Positions 16,794 to 25,252 of a DNA stretch of 64,000 nt are shown in pieces; the first letter of the stretch is position 1; every line of letters starts with the position of its first letter. The stretch covers positions 89,414 to 153,413 of the forward strand of contig NZ_QJRI01000168.1 in assembly GCF_003254565.1 (NCBI RefSeq), given 5' to 3'. The translations under genes were made by a program, and so were the position numbers. The stretch comes from Flavobacterium nitrogenifigens. GTDB lineage: Bacteria; Bacteroidota; Bacteroidia; Flavobacteriales; Flavobacteriaceae. The notes beneath the pieces are model-generated. The model had not been told where the DNA came from, made no database searches, and saw nothing but the letters and a program-made list of their open reading frames with translations.

Positions 16794-17521
16794 CAGTATT
16801 AAAATGTATAGCAGTAGATGATGAACCATTGGCTTTAAGATTGGTAGAAACCTTTATAGAGCAGACTCCGTTTTTAGAATTAATTTCCACTTGCGACAAT
16901 GCTGTTGATGCCTTGGGTCTTATCAGGGAGGCAAAACCGGACGTTGTTTTTTTGGATATTAATATGCCCAATTTAAGCGGAATGGAATTGGCACGATTAA
17001 TACAAGACCAAGCTGGACCATTGCCAAAAATCATTTTTACTACCGCTTATAATCATTATGCAATTGAAGGTTACAAAGTAAATGCTGTAGATTATCTTTT
17101 AAAACCTTTTAGCTACGAAGAATTTCTACGTGCTTCAAGCAAAGTTTTACAATTGGCTGAAGAAGCCAATAATACATTTAGTACTATTACTGCAGATGAC
17201 GAATTTATATTCTTGAAAGTAGAATATCAGTGGGTCAGAATTTCACTAAAAGACATCACTTACATCGAAAGTCTCAAAGATTATGTAAAAGTACATCTTG
17301 AAGATTCTCAGAAAGCTTTAATGTCTTTGATTTCGCTTAAAGCTCTAGAAGAAAAACTGCCTTCCTCAAAATTCATGCGTGTACATCGTTCTTTCATCGT
17401 GTCTTTAGATAAAATAAGCGCCATTAGTAAAAACTCCATTTTTATTGATAAAATAGAAATAACAGTTGGCGAACAATATAAAGAAGCCTTTAAAACATTG
17501 GTCGATAAATGGCTCAAATAA
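16790..17521 (+). CDS. LytTR-family response regulator
   Basis: A 243-residue regulator. The receiver domain (1-120) has the acidic pair D10-D11, phospho-acceptor D56 (VVFLDINMP) and the lysine in VDYLLKPF. The LytTR DNA-binding domain lies at about 145-240 (YIESLKDYVKVHLE, FMRVHRSFIVSLDKI). It is the partner of the overlapping histidine kinase. LytTR proteins bind direct repeats; no site was identified with confidence here. Confidence 0.94.
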   Translation: MTVLKCIAVDDEPLALRLVETFIEQTPFLELISTCDNAVDALGLIREAKPDVVFLDINMPNLSGMELARLIQDQAGPLPKIIFTTAYNHYAIEGYKVNAVDYLLKPFSYEEFLRASSKVLQLAEEANNTFSTITADDEFIFLKVEYQWVRISLKDITYIESLKDYVKVHLEDSQKALMSLISLKALEEKLPSSKFMRVHRSFIVSLDKISAISKNSIFIDKIEITVGEQYKEAFKTLVDKWLK

Positions 17522-17540
17522 AATTAGAATTACAAAAATC

Positions 17541-17834
17541 ATGGAAAAAAGATCAAACAAATATTACCTTACTTTAAGTCTTAAGGAATACGCAAATGGT
17601 GAAACTGAACCTGCAAGAGAACTTGGAATTGAATTTGACAATCATGACGAGATCTTTGGAATTATAGAAAAAATTAAACAAAAGAATATTTTTGCCAACG
17701 ATTCAGAAGCAACTCAATTTGCTTTAGGATTAAAATTATTCAGTGAAATCAAAATAAAGAATCGTAAAAACCCTCTTTTTGAAGAATTAAATGAAGTTTT
17801 TCCGATCTTCATGAAAAAATTAAAAAGTCTTTAA
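17541..17834 (+). CDS. DUF3861 family protein
   Basis: A 97-residue protein beginning MEKRSNKYYLTLSLKEYANG, with the family block FDNHDEIFGIIEKIK, EATQFALGLKLFSEI and NPLFEELNEVFPIFMKKLKSL. These match DUF3861 (PF12977), whose function is unknown. The ATG at 17541 is preferred over an earlier in-frame start within the response-regulator gene, because the family begins here. It follows the regulator by 19 bases and may be cotranscribed. Confidence 0.8.
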   Translation: MEKRSNKYYLTLSLKEYANGETEPARELGIEFDNHDEIFGIIEKIKQKNIFANDSEATQFALGLKLFSEIKIKNRKNPLFEELNEVFPIFMKKLKSL

Positions 17835-18183
17835 AATCTTCTTTAAAAATAAGACCTCAACCCTATTCTTGTTAAATTTTGGAATGTTAAATTTCTGCTA
17901 AGAAAAAGACAATCCAATTCCTACTGGCAATATTTTATAACAATTTGCCGTTCCAATTAGGCATGTCCCACTAAATGCTTTTTCCAAAAGAAGCTTAATT
18001 TCTGTTTTTGAAATTCTGCTGCTTCAAATAAAATGGCATCAGCATTTAGGCATTCTTAATTGAAAAACAGAGCATTCATTTGAAACTGACCACTTCAACT
18101 TTACTGAATCTCTACTCATAACCTTCTCTTTCGAAATGTTCGATAATGCAAAATTTAATTTTAACCATTAAAATGAAAGCATT
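17835..18183. other. Intergenic stretch without a recognisable gene
   Basis: This 349 bp AT-rich gap lies between the DUF3861 gene and the sugar dehydrogenase gene. Reading frames on both strands are broken by stops. A short minus-strand stretch near 17900-17985 reads like coding sequence but is too brief to assign. No promoter with both boxes was found. Confidence 0.4.
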
Positions 18184-19413
18184 ATGATAATTCAAAAAAG
18201 TATATTTCTTCTTGCTGGAATTCTTGCTTTAGGCAGTTGCTCTAATAACGACAATACGGACGGAGGCACAGATCCAGGACCAACAGGACCACCTGTAGAA
18301 ACAGGAACGGCAAACACCAGTTATCAACCAGCATTCTCAGGACAGACACGCGCAGGAAGCATCCAAACCACCACCGAAATTGAATCTAAAGTAATCACCA
18401 ACGGCTTAAGCGCTCCTTGGGGAGTGGCCTATCTTCCCGACGGACGTCTTTTGGTTACTGAAAAAGCAGGTAAAATTAAAATCGTAACCCAAGCAGGAGT
18501 TATCAGCAATGCCTTAACTGGCGTTCCTGCTGTTAATCCTGATAGTCAAGGTGGTTTATTAGGAATTTGCCTTGATCCTGCATATGCTACTAACCGAATG
18601 ATTTATTGGGCTTTTTCTGAAGTTGTTGCTGGCGGAAATATTACCGCTGTCGCGAAAGGTAGAATTTCAGACGATGAAAAAGCAATTGAAAATGCAACGG
18701 TTATTTATCGTTCGAACACTCCAAACTCAAGTACACTGCACTATGGCGGCCGAGTTTTATTTGATAAAACCGGAAATTTATTTGTAAGCATTGGCGAAAG
18801 ATCTGTGCTAGAAACACGCCCATTGGCTCAATCAGTAACGAGCAGTTTAGGCAAAATTGTACATATTACCACAAGCGGACAAGCAGCGCCAGGAAATCCT
18901 ACTTTTACACAAACTGGGGCTTTACCTGAGCTTTATACTATTGGCCACAGAAATCCGCAGGGATTGGCTATGCATCCTACTACAGGAGAATTATGGCAAA
19001 GTGAACACGGCCCGAGAGGCGGTGACGAAATTAACCGAATTAAAGCTGGAGCAAATTATGGCTGGCCAACAATTACTTACGGAATTGAATACAGTGGTAC
19101 GAAAATTGGAGAAGGTATTACACAGCAAACCGGAATGGAACAGCCTATTTATTACTGGGATCCTGTAGTTTCACCAAGTGGAATGACGTTTTACGCTGGA
19201 AAACGAATTCCGGAATGGGAAAATAATTTATTTATAGGCGCTTTAAGCGGTATGCATATTGTTCGTCTAGCATTTAAAGACAATAAAGTAGCTGGTGAAG
19301 AAAGATTATTGGCTGGAGAAGGACAAAGATTTAGAGATATTACACAAGGAAAAGATGAAGCATTATACGCCGTTACCGATCAAGGAAGACTTTATAGAAT
19401 AGATAAAAAGTAA
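18184..19413 (+). CDS. PQQ-type sugar dehydrogenase lipoprotein (GSDH family)
   Basis: A 409-residue protein with a lipobox (LALGSC, Cys at 20) and a flexible Asp/Gly/Pro-rich linker (residues 21-45), followed by a six-bladed propeller of the glucose/sorbosone dehydrogenase family. Family motifs include APWGVAYLPDGRLLVTEK, GLLGICLDPAYATNRMIYW, TLHYGGRVLFD, IGHRNPQGLAMHP and EHGPRGGDEINRI. Members oxidise aldose sugars or are of unknown activity, usually with PQQ. The lipoprotein probably faces the periplasm or cell surface. It is a single-gene unit with a terminator right after it. Whether the host makes PQQ cannot be seen here. Confidence 0.87.
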   Translation: MIIQKSIFLLAGILALGSCSNNDNTDGGTDPGPTGPPVETGTANTSYQPAFSGQTRAGSIQTTTEIESKVITNGLSAPWGVAYLPDGRLLVTEKAGKIKIVTQAGVISNALTGVPAVNPDSQGGLLGICLDPAYATNRMIYWAFSEVVAGGNITAVAKGRISDDEKAIENATVIYRSNTPNSSTLHYGGRVLFDKTGNLFVSIGERSVLETRPLAQSVTSSLGKIVHITTSGQAAPGNPTFTQTGALPELYTIGHRNPQGLAMHPTTGELWQSEHGPRGGDEINRIKAGANYGWPTITYGIEYSGTKIGEGITQQTGMEQPIYYWDPVVSPSGMTFYAGKRIPEWENNLFIGALSGMHIVRLAFKDNKVAGEERLLAGEGQRFRDITQGKDEALYAVTDQGRLYRIDKK

Positions 19414-19440
19414 ACTTGTTCATCTATACATGCCAAAAGA

Positions 19441-19463
19441 AACGCCCCAAATATGGGGCGTTT
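19441..19463 (+). terminator. Terminator of the sugar dehydrogenase gene
   Basis: AACGCCCCA and TGGGGCGTT form a stem with a short AATA-type loop, followed by TTTGTATTTT, starting 27 bases after the stop codon. Confidence 0.8.
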
Positions 19464-19480
19464 GTATTTTATGTTTTTTT

Positions 19481-19553
19481 GTTTCAGGTTTCATGTTTCA
19501 AGTTTTATTCTGTTGCGTTTAGCTTGAAACATGAAACTTTAAACTTGAAACAA
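19481..19553. repeat. REP-like repeat built from GTTTCA/TGAAAC words
   Basis: Repeated GTTTCA units on the left (19481-19505) face TGAAAC units on the right (19523-19553), giving an imperfect hairpin. A short related stretch (AAACTTGAAACAAAACTT) occurs at 28023-28038. It lies between convergent genes. Confidence 0.6.
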
Positions 19554-19558
19554 AAAAC

Positions 19559-20173
19559 TTAAGCTTTTGCTTTTCTTTTTACCGTACAGCCAATTTCTTT
19601 GGTTTGTGTAATGGCTGGTTTCTGTCCGCTTTTTAATGATGCGATTACATCTTCAGCATATTTTATTTTCTGCGGATTATTTCCTTCTGGATCATTATCA
19701 ATTGCTCCAACATATTCTACAACATTTCCTTTTGCTGTTTTAGAAACGATAAAGATATGAGGTGTACGTTTTGCTCCATACTCATCCGTAATTTTTTGTC
19801 CTGGATCAAATAAATATGGGAAAGAGTATTTTTTATCTTTTGCCAAATCTTGCATTTTAGCAAAAGTATCTGCTGTAGAAGCTTCAGGATCATTTGGATT
19901 GATTGCAATTACAGGATATCCTTGAGATTTGAATTTTTTATCCAAATCGATAATTCGCTGTTCGTATCCAATTGCGTACGGACATGTATTGCACGTAAAA
20001 ACTACAATATATCCTTTTGCATCTTTAAAAGTTCCGAAAGAAACTTCTTTGTTGTCTACATTTTTCAGTTTGAAATCTGGAGCCGCATCGCCCGCTTTAA
20101 GTGTTACAGCATTTTGTGCGTGAGATAGAAAAGCAGAAAATGCTAATGCTAGTAATAAGATTATTTTCTTCAT
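19559..20173 (-). CDS. Secreted thioredoxin-fold (AhpC/TSA, PRX-like) protein
   Basis: A 204-residue protein with a signal peptide (MKKIILLLALAFSAFLSHAQ) and a redoxin domain: AGDAAPDFKL near residues 27-36, then the CxxC-type site C61-N-T-C64-PYA. That spacing and the EYGAKRTPHIFIVS segment with cis-Pro match the PRX-like1 thioredoxin group. It likely handles disulfide or peroxide chemistry in the periplasm. It is the second gene of a two-gene unit, 6 bases after a TlpA-like gene, so the pair probably works together. Confidence 0.85.
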   Translation of the reverse strand: MKKIILLLALAFSAFLSHAQNAVTLKAGDAAPDFKLKNVDNKEVSFGTFKDAKGYIVVFTCNTCPYAIGYEQRIIDLDKKFKSQGYPVIAINPNDPEASTADTFAKMQDLAKDKKYSFPYLFDPGQKITDEYGAKRTPHIFIVSKTAKGNVVEYVGAIDNDPEGNNPQKIKYAEDVIASLKSGQKPAITQTKEIGCTVKRKAKA

Positions 20174-20179
20174 AATGGT

Positions 20180-20656
20180 TTACAGTTTTTTATATTCAGT
20201 TAATAATTGTTCGTAGGTAAATTCGCTTTCGACAAATTTTCGTTTATCATTTTTAATAAAAAGCGTTGCCGGAATACTTCCAGACCAGCTTGGATCTATT
20301 CTATCGATAAATTCTTGTGGGCTGCTTTCGTTTAATAAAAAGACTTCATTCTTTAAATTCTTCCTTTTCACAAACGGAATAACATTCGATTCTAGTTTCG
20401 ATTTAAAATCTAAACTTACTAATAAAACAGCCAGTTTTTCTGATTTATACTCTGCTCCTAACTTCTCAAAATATGGTAATTCTTTTATGCATGGTGCACA
20501 CCATGTTGCCCAAAAATTGACAACATAAGTGCTGTCTTTTCCGTTTTTGATTCTCTCATTAAGCTGATTAATATTTATAAGTTTCACATTCTGACTATAA
20601 GCAGAAACCGAAATAATACTGAATAAAAATATATAGAAAAAAGGCTTAATTTTCAT
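20180..20656 (-). CDS. TlpA-like thiol:disulfide oxidoreductase
   Basis: A 158-residue protein with a signal peptide ending near residue 21 and a thioredoxin domain with the active site W52-CAPC-56 (FWATWCAPCIKELP) and the cis-Pro loop SGSIPATLFI. TlpA/ResA-like proteins reduce disulfides of periplasmic targets such as apocytochromes. It is the first gene of the pair with the PRX-like gene downstream. A TATATTTG box on the minus strand (20697-20690) could be its -7 element. Confidence 0.87.
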   Translation of the reverse strand: MKIKPFFYIFLFSIISVSAYSQNVKLININQLNERIKNGKDSTYVVNFWATWCAPCIKELPYFEKLGAEYKSEKLAVLLVSLDFKSKLESNVIPFVKRKNLKNEVFLLNESSPQEFIDRIDPSWSGSIPATLFIKNDKRKFVESEFTYEQLLTEYKKL

Positions 20657-20829
20657 GAGAAGAATGTTTTAGAATTAATTTGTCTCTTACAAATATAAAA
20701 TAATGATAAATTAGTTTTTGTTAATGAAAGTTTAATGAGTTTTTTAAGAAAGACCAAATTGCAGAGAGCAAAGATTCTCAAATTGCGCTTTAGAAACATT
20801 AAACTAAACAATTCACATCAGTAACAGCA

Positions 20830-20894
20830 ATGTTCCATCGGAACATCTCATTGGTAGAAAAAAATGCGCATATTTTTTTCGTTCCGTAGGAACG
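20830..20894 (+). repeat. Palindrome pair A-B (REP/BIME-like), copy 1
   Basis: Unit A is a hairpin (ATGTTCC-ATC-GGAACAT, 20830-20846) followed by CTCATTGGTAG. Unit B is a hairpin (CGTTCC-GTA-GGAACG, 20880-20894) followed by TTTGATT. Six such A-B pairs occur between 20.8 and 25.3 kb, close to the REP-type transposase gene at 24436. Confidence 0.85.
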
Positions 20895-20950
20895 TTTGAT
20901 TAAACGTTTGCTAACAAATATAAGCATTTGCATAATTTGATGATCTCAAA

Positions 20951-21017
20951 CGTCCCTACGGGACGATCTAAAAAAAACAAATATCATTTCTACCGATGAG
21001 ATGTTCCGATGGAACAT
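20951..21017 (-). repeat. Palindrome pair A-B, copy 2 (inverted)
   Basis: Unit B (CGTCCC-TAC-GGGACG, 20951-20965) and unit A (ATGTTCC-GAT-GGAACAT, 21001-21017) are in the opposite order and orientation to copy 1. With it they make a larger inverted arrangement at 20830-21017 in the 407 bp gap 20657-21063. Confidence 0.85.
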
Positions 21018-21063
21018 TTGTTTTATTTCTCTATATTTAAAAATAAATTGGGATGAAATGTAT

Positions 21064-22413
21064 TTATTTGATCTTTTCAAAGATTTCTTTTTCTCCATTT
21101 GTAAGCTGTTTGCTAATTTTAGCAAAATTCTTTTTCTCGCCAAATGTTGTATACATCACGCCTTCCCAGCAATAATCTGCCATTTCCTGAACATTAGTGC
21201 CACTATCTGAATATTCTTTTAAATCTTCTTCTGTAAAATAATACGAAACAAAATTCTCTTTACTATCCAATAATAACTTCAAGCTATTTTCATTTGTAAA
21301 ATAAGAAATGAACGATTTATTATGCGGATGTTCCTGCATTGATAAAACAGCATTGATATAGACTTTAATTGATTTTTCGTTTATTCCGAATTTCTCCAGA
21401 AACACTGGTGTAAATTTCTGCTGAATAGACTGATGTTCACCATCTATTGTTTGATAATAATCGATCAGCGTATCAAAATATTTTTCGTCTTGTAATCCTA
21501 AAGCAAAAACGGCAAAAGTTGAAGGCATGGCACAATTTTCAGCTTCAAGATTGGTGTACCATTCGTATTTCTTTTTTGTAAGATCAATATATTCTAAAAT
21601 GCTTTTGTGCAGATTTGGATATTTTACTGCTCCTGCAAAAAGATAATTCTGTCCGCATTTTGGAAGCCCTTTTATAGGAAGCAGTTCTTTTTCTTTTGAT
21701 GTAAAACTAATTTCGAAGCTTTTAGGAAAATCAGATTTTAGAAGGTTATTCACGAAGTGTAATGCTTTTGCGTAACTTTCTTCTGTTTCGGTAATCATTT
21801 TAAGACTTATTTCAGCAAAAACATCATTTGCTTTTCCTGTAAAATCTTTGTCTTTATACTCGGTCAACTCTTTTGGAATTTTTCCCGTTCCGTTTTTCTT
21901 CAGCTGTTCTACTTCATCAGAACCTAATTCGGTCACGACATCAAAATATTCATTTGCCGTAACTGTGGCATAACTTGGCCCATATTTAATATGTGAGACA
22001 GCGATATAACATATAAAACTTAAAAGTTCTTTCTGTTCTTCTGTCAATATGGGTTTCGGAAGTTCTTCTTTTGTTTTGGGTATAAAAATCTTGTATTTGC
22101 CTTTTTTTACTCTTTCAAAACTATTAAAAACCAATTCTTCAGCTTGCAATCCTAATGCATAACGGTAACTCTCAAATCCTGTAAGTTTTCTCAGTTTTTC
22201 TACAAATGAAATATAAAACTCTTTTGAGAAAGGTCTAGTCTGGAAAAAGTATTCAATTATGGGCGACAACAGAAATTTTTCGTCCGAATCTAATACGTAC
22301 GGATTTGGATATGCTTTATCAATTTTAACCGTATTATTATCAATCGCTTCAATGAATTTTTCTAAAAGCGCTTCGTTGCCTTCTATTTTTACTAAATAAT
22401 TTAATTCTCTCAT
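21064..22413 (-). CDS. Uncharacterised protein, 449 residues
   Basis: I do not recognise the family. The chain is soluble, with no signal peptide or membrane segment, is rich in Glu, Lys and aromatic residues, and is probably mostly alpha-helical (for example LLEKFIEAIDNNTVKI and LSFICYIAVSHIKYGP). It ends in KKNFAKISKQLTNGEKEIFEK. It follows the SUKH-domain gene by 31 bases on the same strand, so both are probably one unit. The pairing with a SUKH protein hints at a toxin-immunity or related role, without direct evidence. It is bounded on its 3' side by palindromic repeats. Confidence 0.6.
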   Translation of the reverse strand: MRELNYLVKIEGNEALLEKFIEAIDNNTVKIDKAYPNPYVLDSDEKFLLSPIIEYFFQTRPFSKEFYISFVEKLRKLTGFESYRYALGLQAEELVFNSFERVKKGKYKIFIPKTKEELPKPILTEEQKELLSFICYIAVSHIKYGPSYATVTANEYFDVVTELGSDEVEQLKKNGTGKIPKELTEYKDKDFTGKANDVFAEISLKMITETEESYAKALHFVNNLLKSDFPKSFEISFTSKEKELLPIKGLPKCGQNYLFAGAVKYPNLHKSILEYIDLTKKKYEWYTNLEAENCAMPSTFAVFALGLQDEKYFDTLIDYYQTIDGEHQSIQQKFTPVFLEKFGINEKSIKVYINAVLSMQEHPHNKSFISYFTNENSLKLLLDSKENFVSYYFTEEDLKEYSDSGTNVQEMADYCWEGVMYTTFGEKKNFAKISKQLTNGEKEIFEKIK

Positions 22414-22444
22414 TGTTTATTTTATTGTCACATTTTTAATTTGA

Positions 22445-23143
22445 TTATTCCACATCGTCTTCATCATATTCTTCATGATCATAAGACAGATAAGACCAAT
22501 CAATATCAACAAGATCAAGAATGGCATCAAATCGTTCCTGATCACTTGATCCGATAAAAGCTCCAGTACAGTTGTTCTCTTGATCGAATGACAAACTGAT
22601 TACATCATAAAAATCAGCTGTATATACCTTTTGATTTTCTCTGCTGATTTCTGGAACAAGCGCATAGTTTTCTTCAACCAACTTTACAATTTCAGAATCA
22701 ATTTCTCCTAAATAATTTCCGTTAAATTGAAGTCCGCCTAAAGTACCATTAAAAACTGCCATCAACAGAAAAAAGTTTTCCGTTGTCTCGATTTCCATTT
22801 CCCAATCTGATTTTTCGATTGTGTCGTAGTTGCCATATACTGGCGGATTCTCCAATGATAAATCTTCTTTTTTAATTCCCCAAAAAGCTACGTTTTGATT
22901 TTCTTCATAAAAAACCAGAAAATCATCATCCGAGAATCCGATTTCATTTTCGGGTTTCAAAAGTCTATTAAAACAGTAATTGAGGTTTTCTTCTGTTCCT
23001 AATTCTAAATAATATTCTTTAAGTTTTGAAGGAAGTTTTACGTTTAATGTTTTCTCAAGATCGAGAATCTGATTTTCTGAAAATCCGTAGTTTTTATTTT
23101 CAGACAGGTTGTAAAGGCGTTTAATCTTTTGAATATAATTCAT
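22445..23143 (-). CDS. SMI1/KNR4 (SUKH) domain protein, immunity-like
   Basis: A 232-residue acidic cytoplasmic protein. The N-terminal third has the SUKH signature: FSENQILDLEKTLNVKLPSKLKEYYLELG (split helix and LP turn, residues about 20-50). A beta-rich core then carries LVFYEENQNVAFWGIKKEDL and DPPVYG-like segments. The C-terminus is very acidic (DHEEYDEDDVE). SUKH proteins are commonly immunity proteins for contact-dependent nuclease toxins, though some have housekeeping roles. No toxin gene or secretion system is in the window, so it would be an orphan immunity gene. The next gene downstream is of unknown function. Confidence 0.8.
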   Translation of the reverse strand: MNYIQKIKRLYNLSENKNYGFSENQILDLEKTLNVKLPSKLKEYYLELGTEENLNYCFNRLLKPENEIGFSDDDFLVFYEENQNVAFWGIKKEDLSLENPPVYGNYDTIEKSDWEMEIETTENFFLLMAVFNGTLGGLQFNGNYLGEIDSEIVKLVEENYALVPEISRENQKVYTADFYDVISLSFDQENNCTGAFIGSSDQERFDAILDLVDIDWSYLSYDHEEYDEDDVE

Positions 23144-23355
23144 CTTTGGCTTCTATTTTTAGGAAGTGAAAAATAAACAATTAATTACAAGCCTGCAATT
23201 ACTTTATAATGATAATCTCACTTTTTCAGAAAAGCAATTTCTTAAAACTAGGATATATTTTCTAGTCATGTTTTTTTGACTAATTGACTGGCTATGATAT
23301 TCGGCTCAACTTTGCAATAAATTCATAAATCCGAGAGTACCTTTTAAAAACTATT

Positions 23356-24339
23356 ATGAAAATACTGTCGATACTATTAATCTTGATTTGCAGTTCAAGC
23401 TGCCAATCGCAAACGAATTCTAAAATGAGTGAAGACAAAACAAATCCGTTATTATGCGATCCTGTAAGCGGAATGTGCGAAATGCCTGCTGGCGAAAAAT
23501 CGAATCAAAAAACAGCTATTCCAACAGAAAATAAACCTGTCAAAATAATTTACTATACCGACCCTATTTGTTCTTCTTGTTGGGGAATTGAACCTCAGCT
23601 TAGAAAATTAAAACTAGAATATGGCGATTATATTGAAATCGATTATCGAATGGGCGGTTTATTACCAGATTGGAGCTATAACAGTGGCGGAATAAGCAAA
23701 CCTTCTGACGTTGCACACCATTGGGACGAAGCTAGTTTATATTACGAAATGCCAATTGATGGAAATGTTTGGCTTGAAGATCCGTTAGATTCTTCATATC
23801 CTTCCTGTATTGCTGTGAAAGCAGCACAAATGCAAAGCAAGGAAAAAGCGGTTTACTTTATGCGTATTCTTCGCGAAAAGCTTTATCTCTATAAAAAGAA
23901 TATTGCAAAATGGGAAAATATAGCAGAAGCTGCAAAAATCGCAGGTTTGGACGTTCCGAAACTAAAAGCTGATTATGATGATGCCGAAGAACTTTTTCAA
24001 GAAGATTTAAATTTAGGAAAAACTCTTGGCGTAAGAGGTTTTCCAACTTTATTTCTAGCCAACGCCGATAATAATCAATTAACTGTTTACGGTTCTAAAC
24101 CTTATGATGCTTATGAAAATGCTTTGCTAGCTCTGTTTCCTGAGGCTAAAGCGAAAAAGTTTGAGAATAAAAATTCATTGTCAATTTTCGAAATTTATCC
24201 AACACTTGCTCCAAAAGAATATGCTGTAATTCACAACATCGCAGTTAATGAGGCAAAAATTATTTTAGAGGAATTATTCAGCAAAGAAAAATTGGATAAA
24301 AAGACAATTAAAAATGGTTCGCTTTATAGTAAGAAATAA
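23356..24339 (+). CDS. DsbA-family protein (FrnE/YjbH-like), probable lipoprotein
   Basis: A 327-residue protein. The N-terminus has a short signal with a possible lipobox (ICSSSC, Cys at 16), then a linker with two more cysteines (C34, C41). The DsbA-like thioredoxin domain begins at KIIYYTDPICSSCWG, with active site C72-S-S-C75. An inserted helical part (TYLLPDW..., EDPLDSSYPSCIAVKAA) and the cis-Pro loop RGFPTLFL follow. A C-terminal extension of about 75 residues has no cysteines. It resembles the DsbA subgroup related to 2-hydroxychromene-2-carboxylate isomerase and YjbH. It is probably a periplasmic thiol oxidoreductase. Single-gene unit. Confidence 0.8.
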   Translation: MKILSILLILICSSSCQSQTNSKMSEDKTNPLLCDPVSGMCEMPAGEKSNQKTAIPTENKPVKIIYYTDPICSSCWGIEPQLRKLKLEYGDYIEIDYRMGGLLPDWSYNSGGISKPSDVAHHWDEASLYYEMPIDGNVWLEDPLDSSYPSCIAVKAAQMQSKEKAVYFMRILREKLYLYKKNIAKWENIAEAAKIAGLDVPKLKADYDDAEELFQEDLNLGKTLGVRGFPTLFLANADNNQLTVYGSKPYDAYENALLALFPEAKAKKFENKNSLSIFEIYPTLAPKEYAVIHNIAVNEAKIILEELFSKEKLDKKTIKNGSLYSKK

Positions 24340-24358
24340 TTAAAAGAGCATTGAAATC

Positions 24359-24428
24359 ATGTTCCATCGAAACATTTGGTTGGTAGAAAAAAATAATTTG
24401 AGATTGTACATTTCGTCCCGTAGGGACG
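24359..24428 (+). repeat. Palindrome pair A-B, copy 3, beside the transposase 3' end
   Basis: Unit A (ATGTTCC-ATC-GAAACAT, one base changed, 24359-24375) and unit B (CGTCCC-GTA-GGGACG, 24414-24428). The stop codon of the transposase gene is 8 bases beyond unit B. Confidence 0.85.
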
Positions 24429-24435
24429 TTTGGTA

Positions 24436-24897
24436 TTATAAAATTGGTTCTTTAAAAATATATTGATAATCGAATTCTATTTCAAATGCTTTCAATAATT
24501 TTTGATACTCCTCTAAAAATGTTTCTTTTTTATGATGCTGTTCTTGATTCTGAATATATCTAATAACATTTGGAACATGGCTTCTTGAATATGAAAAAGC
24601 GCCATATCCTTCTTGCCATGAGAAATCAGGTGATAATTTTTGTTCTTTAATCCATTTGCTGGTTTCTGTTTTTACATTTTGAACTAATGAAGAAATGGAT
24701 TGAGTAGGACGCATCCCTATAAAAATATGTATATGATCAGGCATGCTATTAATACATAACATTTTATGATTGTTCGCTTGAATTATACCCGTAATGTATT
24801 GATGCAATTTGTCCTGCCAATCCTTTGCAATTAAAGCTTTTCTGTATTTCACTGCAAATACAAATTGTATATGCAATTGTGTATATGTGTTTGCCAT
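24436..24897 (-). CDS. REP-associated tyrosine transposase (RAYT, Y1_Tnp family)
   Basis: A 153-residue single-domain Y1 HUH transposase related to IS200/IS605 TnpA. Key features are the metal-binding HUH motif H55-I-H57 (MPDHIHIFIGM), the catalytic Tyr at about 114 (NVIRYIQNQEQHHKK) and the typical opening MANTYTQLHIQFVFAVK. The ATG at 24897-24895 is chosen because an earlier in-frame ATG would put the flanking palindrome into the coding region. It is flanked on both sides by inverted A-B palindrome pairs (24359-24428 and 24909-24977), the arrangement expected of a RAYT that mobilises its own REP elements. Both active-site motifs look intact. Confidence 0.9.
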   Translation of the reverse strand: MANTYTQLHIQFVFAVKYRKALIAKDWQDKLHQYITGIIQANNHKMLCINSMPDHIHIFIGMRPTQSISSLVQNVKTETSKWIKEQKLSPDFSWQEGYGAFSYSRSHVPNVIRYIQNQEQHHKKETFLEEYQKLLKAFEIEFDYQYIFKEPIL

Positions 24898-24908
24898 TAC
24901 CAACCAAA

Positions 24909-24977
24909 CGTTCCTACGGAACGAAATAAACATGATTAATTAAAAATTCTACCGATGAGATGTTCCTAACGGAACAT
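24909..24977 (-). repeat. Palindrome pair A-B, copy 4, beside the transposase 5' end
   Basis: Unit B (CGTTCC-TAC-GGAACG, 24909-24923) and unit A (ATGTTCC-TAAC-GGAACAT, 24960-24977) in inverted order relative to copy 3, so the transposase gene sits between two facing copies. Confidence 0.85.
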
Positions 24978-25107
24978 TTCTTTTCTCACCAATACGAATT
25001 TTAAAAATAATCGCTTTTGATATGCCTTCTAAAAGTCTTTAGAATATTACTTTAAGACAAAATATTCCATAGGAGCATTTCTTTATAGAATAGAAAGAAT
25101 TAAAAAA

Positions 25108-25175
25108 ATGTTCCGCTAGGAACATCTCATCGGTAGCAAAAAAAATATTTGGTTGGTTCACGTCCCGTAGGGACG
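25108..25175 (+). repeat. Palindrome pair A-B, copy 5
   Basis: Unit A (25108-25125) is followed by CTCATCGGTAG; unit B (CGTCCCGTAGGGACG, 25161-25175) is followed by TTTGATTGG. Almost identical to copy 6, 145 bases downstream. Confidence 0.88.
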
Positions 25176-25188
25176 TTTGATTGGTTTA

Positions 25189-25227
25189 TTAAATTTCCCT
25201 CAAAATCAAATCGCCTACAACATCTAA
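25189..25227 (-). pseudogene. Duplicated 3' end of the CinA-domain gene
   Basis: Read on the minus strand this stretch encodes DVVGDLILREI and a stop, nearly identical to the last codons of the intact gene at 25330-25803 (DVVADLILREI). It lies 141 bases from the original and is flanked by near-identical palindrome pairs. It is a footprint of a tandem duplication that included one A-B pair and the end of the gene. Confidence 0.85.
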
Positions 25228-25252
25228 AAAACTATGAATCCAAAATAAAAAA

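Noticed and set aside
17880..17990. Minus-strand coding-like stretch
   Set aside because: Interrupted by stops and without a recognisable domain; left as unassigned.
24898..24933. Upstream in-frame ATG for the transposase
   Set aside because: The extension would translate the flanking palindrome 24909-24923; the family start MANTYTQLH is at 24897.
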